A DNA stretch of 21,677 bases from Microcaldota archaeon (lineage in GTDB: Archaea > Micrarchaeota > Micrarchaeia > Micrarchaeales > CABMGC01). Made by a program: the position numbers and the translations under genes. Below the pieces are notes generated by a model. It saw only the letters and a list, made by a program, of their open reading frames with translations, made no database searches and was not told the origin of the DNA. Of this stretch, positions 20,243 to 21,677 are shown one piece after another (the stretch's first letter is position 1; each line of letters starts with the position of its first letter). The stretch is from NCBI GenBank assembly GCA_021850955.1, contig JAJZKH010000002.1, forward strand, positions 3,143-24,819, read 5' to 3'.

Positions 20243-21677
20243 TTAAATAATCCTGTCCGACGAAGTAATACCTTCTGGAAAAACCAATGAAAATAAAAAT
20301 AAACCGAATGGGATGAAAAAGTAGTCGACCTCGGCAATAGGAGAAAAGAGCAAAAAGAGAAGAGACAAAAGAGCACTAGCTCTGAATAGCTCTGCATTTG
20401 TCGTGGGTCGTCTCATAACCAACAAAGATCCGCAACCCATAGCTAGTAGGAGCCATATTTTACCAGATAACAACTTAATATGAAGAAAATATAAAATTGT
20501 ATTTATATTAACCGAAGATAATATTGTGCTTACATAATGATTAGAGAATACATGAATACCTACTATGTCAAAGAGGAATTTCCCTATACCAGTCCATAGT
20601 GCGAAAGGCAAACAGATAATTAAACATATTAATATGCTCCAATAAAACTGTTTACGTACCCCTGGTAACCAAAAGAACATAATAATAAAAAGTGCAGCAG
20701 TGGTTGGTACAATACTAAAAGTCAATCCAAGGACGATTGAACCAAGCCACTTATGTTTTCTGTGCGTCATAAACCAGAGTAGGGTGAAGCCGAGTGCCAA
20801 CATTCCTGGCCAGTCATTAATTATCATTAGGGTTATCAGAGGAGAAACTGAGAAGAGCATTATGGCTCTTGAAGATCCCAACGATGCATTAAGTCGTAAT
20901 TTATTGAGTAGAATTCCTACAATAAGAATAAAAACCAGAAAGTTTGTAACTCTTACGTCCCCTACAACCCTACCTATAACAGAAAGAAGAAGTACACCAG
21001 GCCCGTAAAGATATGGTCCTTTAATGAAATACATTTTATTATATGAATGTGACGCAAAAGCAACCAAAGGATAGAACTGGGTGTATGGATTGATTCCATG
21101 GAGTAGATAATTAGCCCCTAGCTGGTTGAATCCAAAAACATCGATAGAAGCGCTTCCATATGTTATTGAGGAATAACAACATATAGTCTGAATAATAACA
21201 GTACAGATTAATAAACCAATACGTACTTTTTGGGATTTTGTCCAAATTAAAGCTAAACCTACTGGAATGCTTATCAACAACAATGATGCACCCTTTAACG
21301 GATTTCTGGAATAATGTGATACAAGCATCGTAGTGATTAGTGGTATGAAAATAAGAGCACCGGCGTATATGCTATTAGTGTGAATCTTTTGCAATAAACT
21401 AGTAAATCTACGTAAGTTAAAGACAAATGGTAGAATAAAGATCAGTACAAACCCTAATAATGCTGTATTTATATTGGTTAAATAATAAAAAAATACACAA
21501 CCAATTGTAATTGAAATTGCACTTAGTAAAATGGCATTTTCACGATTTTGAATTATTGTTTTAGATTCTTTAGAAGAATTATTCAAATGCAAAAATATTG
21601 TCGAAATATTTTTTATTAATACTGTAAAAAAGTGTTTTTGTAAAAACTCTTTTTTATTTTCGTGTCCTGCAACGTTT
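20243..21677 (-). CDS. Polytopic GT-C-type glycosyltransferase-like protein, 5' end open at window edge
   Basis: The frame ends at TAA at 20243 and stays open to the right edge. A TTG at 21592 is a possible start (449 aa), but it has no ribosome site and the frame continues upstream for 28 codons without a stop, so the true start is probably outside. The protein has roughly ten or more hydrophobic helices. After the first few lies the loop typical of polyprenyl-phosphate-dependent GT-C enzymes (GT87/DUF2029-like): SIDVFGFNQLGANYLLHGINPYTQFYP (broken here as D-V-F...LLHG-INPY) and later GPYLYGPG, matching the family's D...LL.G.NPY and Y.YGP motifs; the Asp is the likely catalytic base. Such enzymes move mannose or similar sugars from a lipid carrier to acceptors outside the membrane. 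The sugar and acceptor are unknown. Confidence 0.72.
   Translation of the reverse strand, partial: NVAGHENKKEFLQKHFFTVLIKNISTIFLHLNNSSKESKTIIQNRENAILLSAISITIGCVFFYYLTNINTALLGFVLIFILPFVFNLRRFTSLLQKIHTNSIYAGALIFIPLITTMLVSHYSRNPLKGASLLLISIPVGLALIWTKSQKVRIGLLICTVIIQTICCYSSITYGSASIDVFGFNQLGANYLLHGINPYTQFYPLVAFASHSYNKMYFIKGPYLYGPGVLLLSVIGRVVGDVRVTNFLVFILIVGILLNKLRLNASLGSSRAIMLFSVSPLITLMIINDWPGMLALGFTLLWFMTHRKHKWLGSIVLGLTFSIVPTTAALFIIMFFWLPGVRKQFYWSILICLIICLPFALWTGIGKFLFDIVGIHVFSNHYVSTILSSVNINTILYFLHIKLLSGKIWLLLAMGCGSLLVMRRPTTNAELFRASALLSLLFLLFSPIAEVDYFFIPFGLFLFSLVFPEGITSSDRII

Noticed and set aside
1..21677. Insertion sequence, integrase, tRNA or rRNA
   Set aside because: I looked for transposase-like ORFs, terminal inverted repeats with target duplications, and tRNA T-loop patterns and found none; the duplications carry no mobile-element genes.

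Overview
The window is a strongly AT-rich stretch of a bacterial chromosome or large accessory region. It uses the standard code: UGA closes at least two intact small genes, and no large ORF needs UGA as a sense codon. Promoters are sigma70-like (TTGACA / TATAAT) and many genes have good AGGAG-type ribosome sites. At least five genes instead have a -10 box exactly 6 bp before the start codon, which predicts leaderless mRNAs. Most proteins are small, clade-specific hypotheticals, and the only housekeeping-like gene is an unusually short class I release factor. I see no rRNA, tRNA, transposase, phage structural gene or CRISPR array. A reduced, low-GC lineage (for example Patescibacteria/CPR) is possible, but that is a guess.

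Left part (1-6000, all genes on the minus strand). First comes the 5' part of a hexapeptide-repeat left-handed beta-helix protein, not closed inside the window. Next are two divergent paralogues of an unknown family of about 450 aa; one is frameshifted by an exact 223-bp tandem duplication. A hypothetical protein, an RF1-like release factor lacking domain 1, a 57-aa leaderless gene and a dead copy of the beta-helix gene follow.

Middle (6000-11500). A small CxxC/HxxxH protein lies behind an A/C-rich tandem-repeat leader. After it come three members of a three-TM membrane protein family. Two of them arise from an exact 927-bp tandem duplication that cut off the 3' end of one copy. The copies share a TTGACA-17-TACACT promoter. 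A P/T/S-rich membrane-anchored protein is divergently placed, and a 64-codon gene is broken by one in-frame stop.

Right part. From 11.9 to 14.5 kb a run of small minus-strand genes includes a 47-aa membrane ORF whose predicted transcription start falls on an ATA codon, an S/T/N-rich anchored protein and a two-gene operon. A 598-aa plus-strand protein combines a coiled coil with an Mrr-like PD-(D/E)xK nuclease core. From 16.9 to 19.5 kb lies a plus-strand cluster of small genes in which five are frameshifted or carry stops while keeping promoters and ribosome sites. Two intact members are an orphan 99-aa protein and an 84-aa protein with 13 cysteines. The cluster ends at a good intrinsic terminator. 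A 169-aa hypothetical and a GT-C-like polytopic glycosyltransferase running off the right edge complete the window.

Overall this looks like an accessory region under rapid turnover: tandem duplication without microhomology, paralogue families, decaying small genes, and a recurring GGAATTTC-centred palindrome in four intergenic regions. No pathway can be assigned from the sequence alone.
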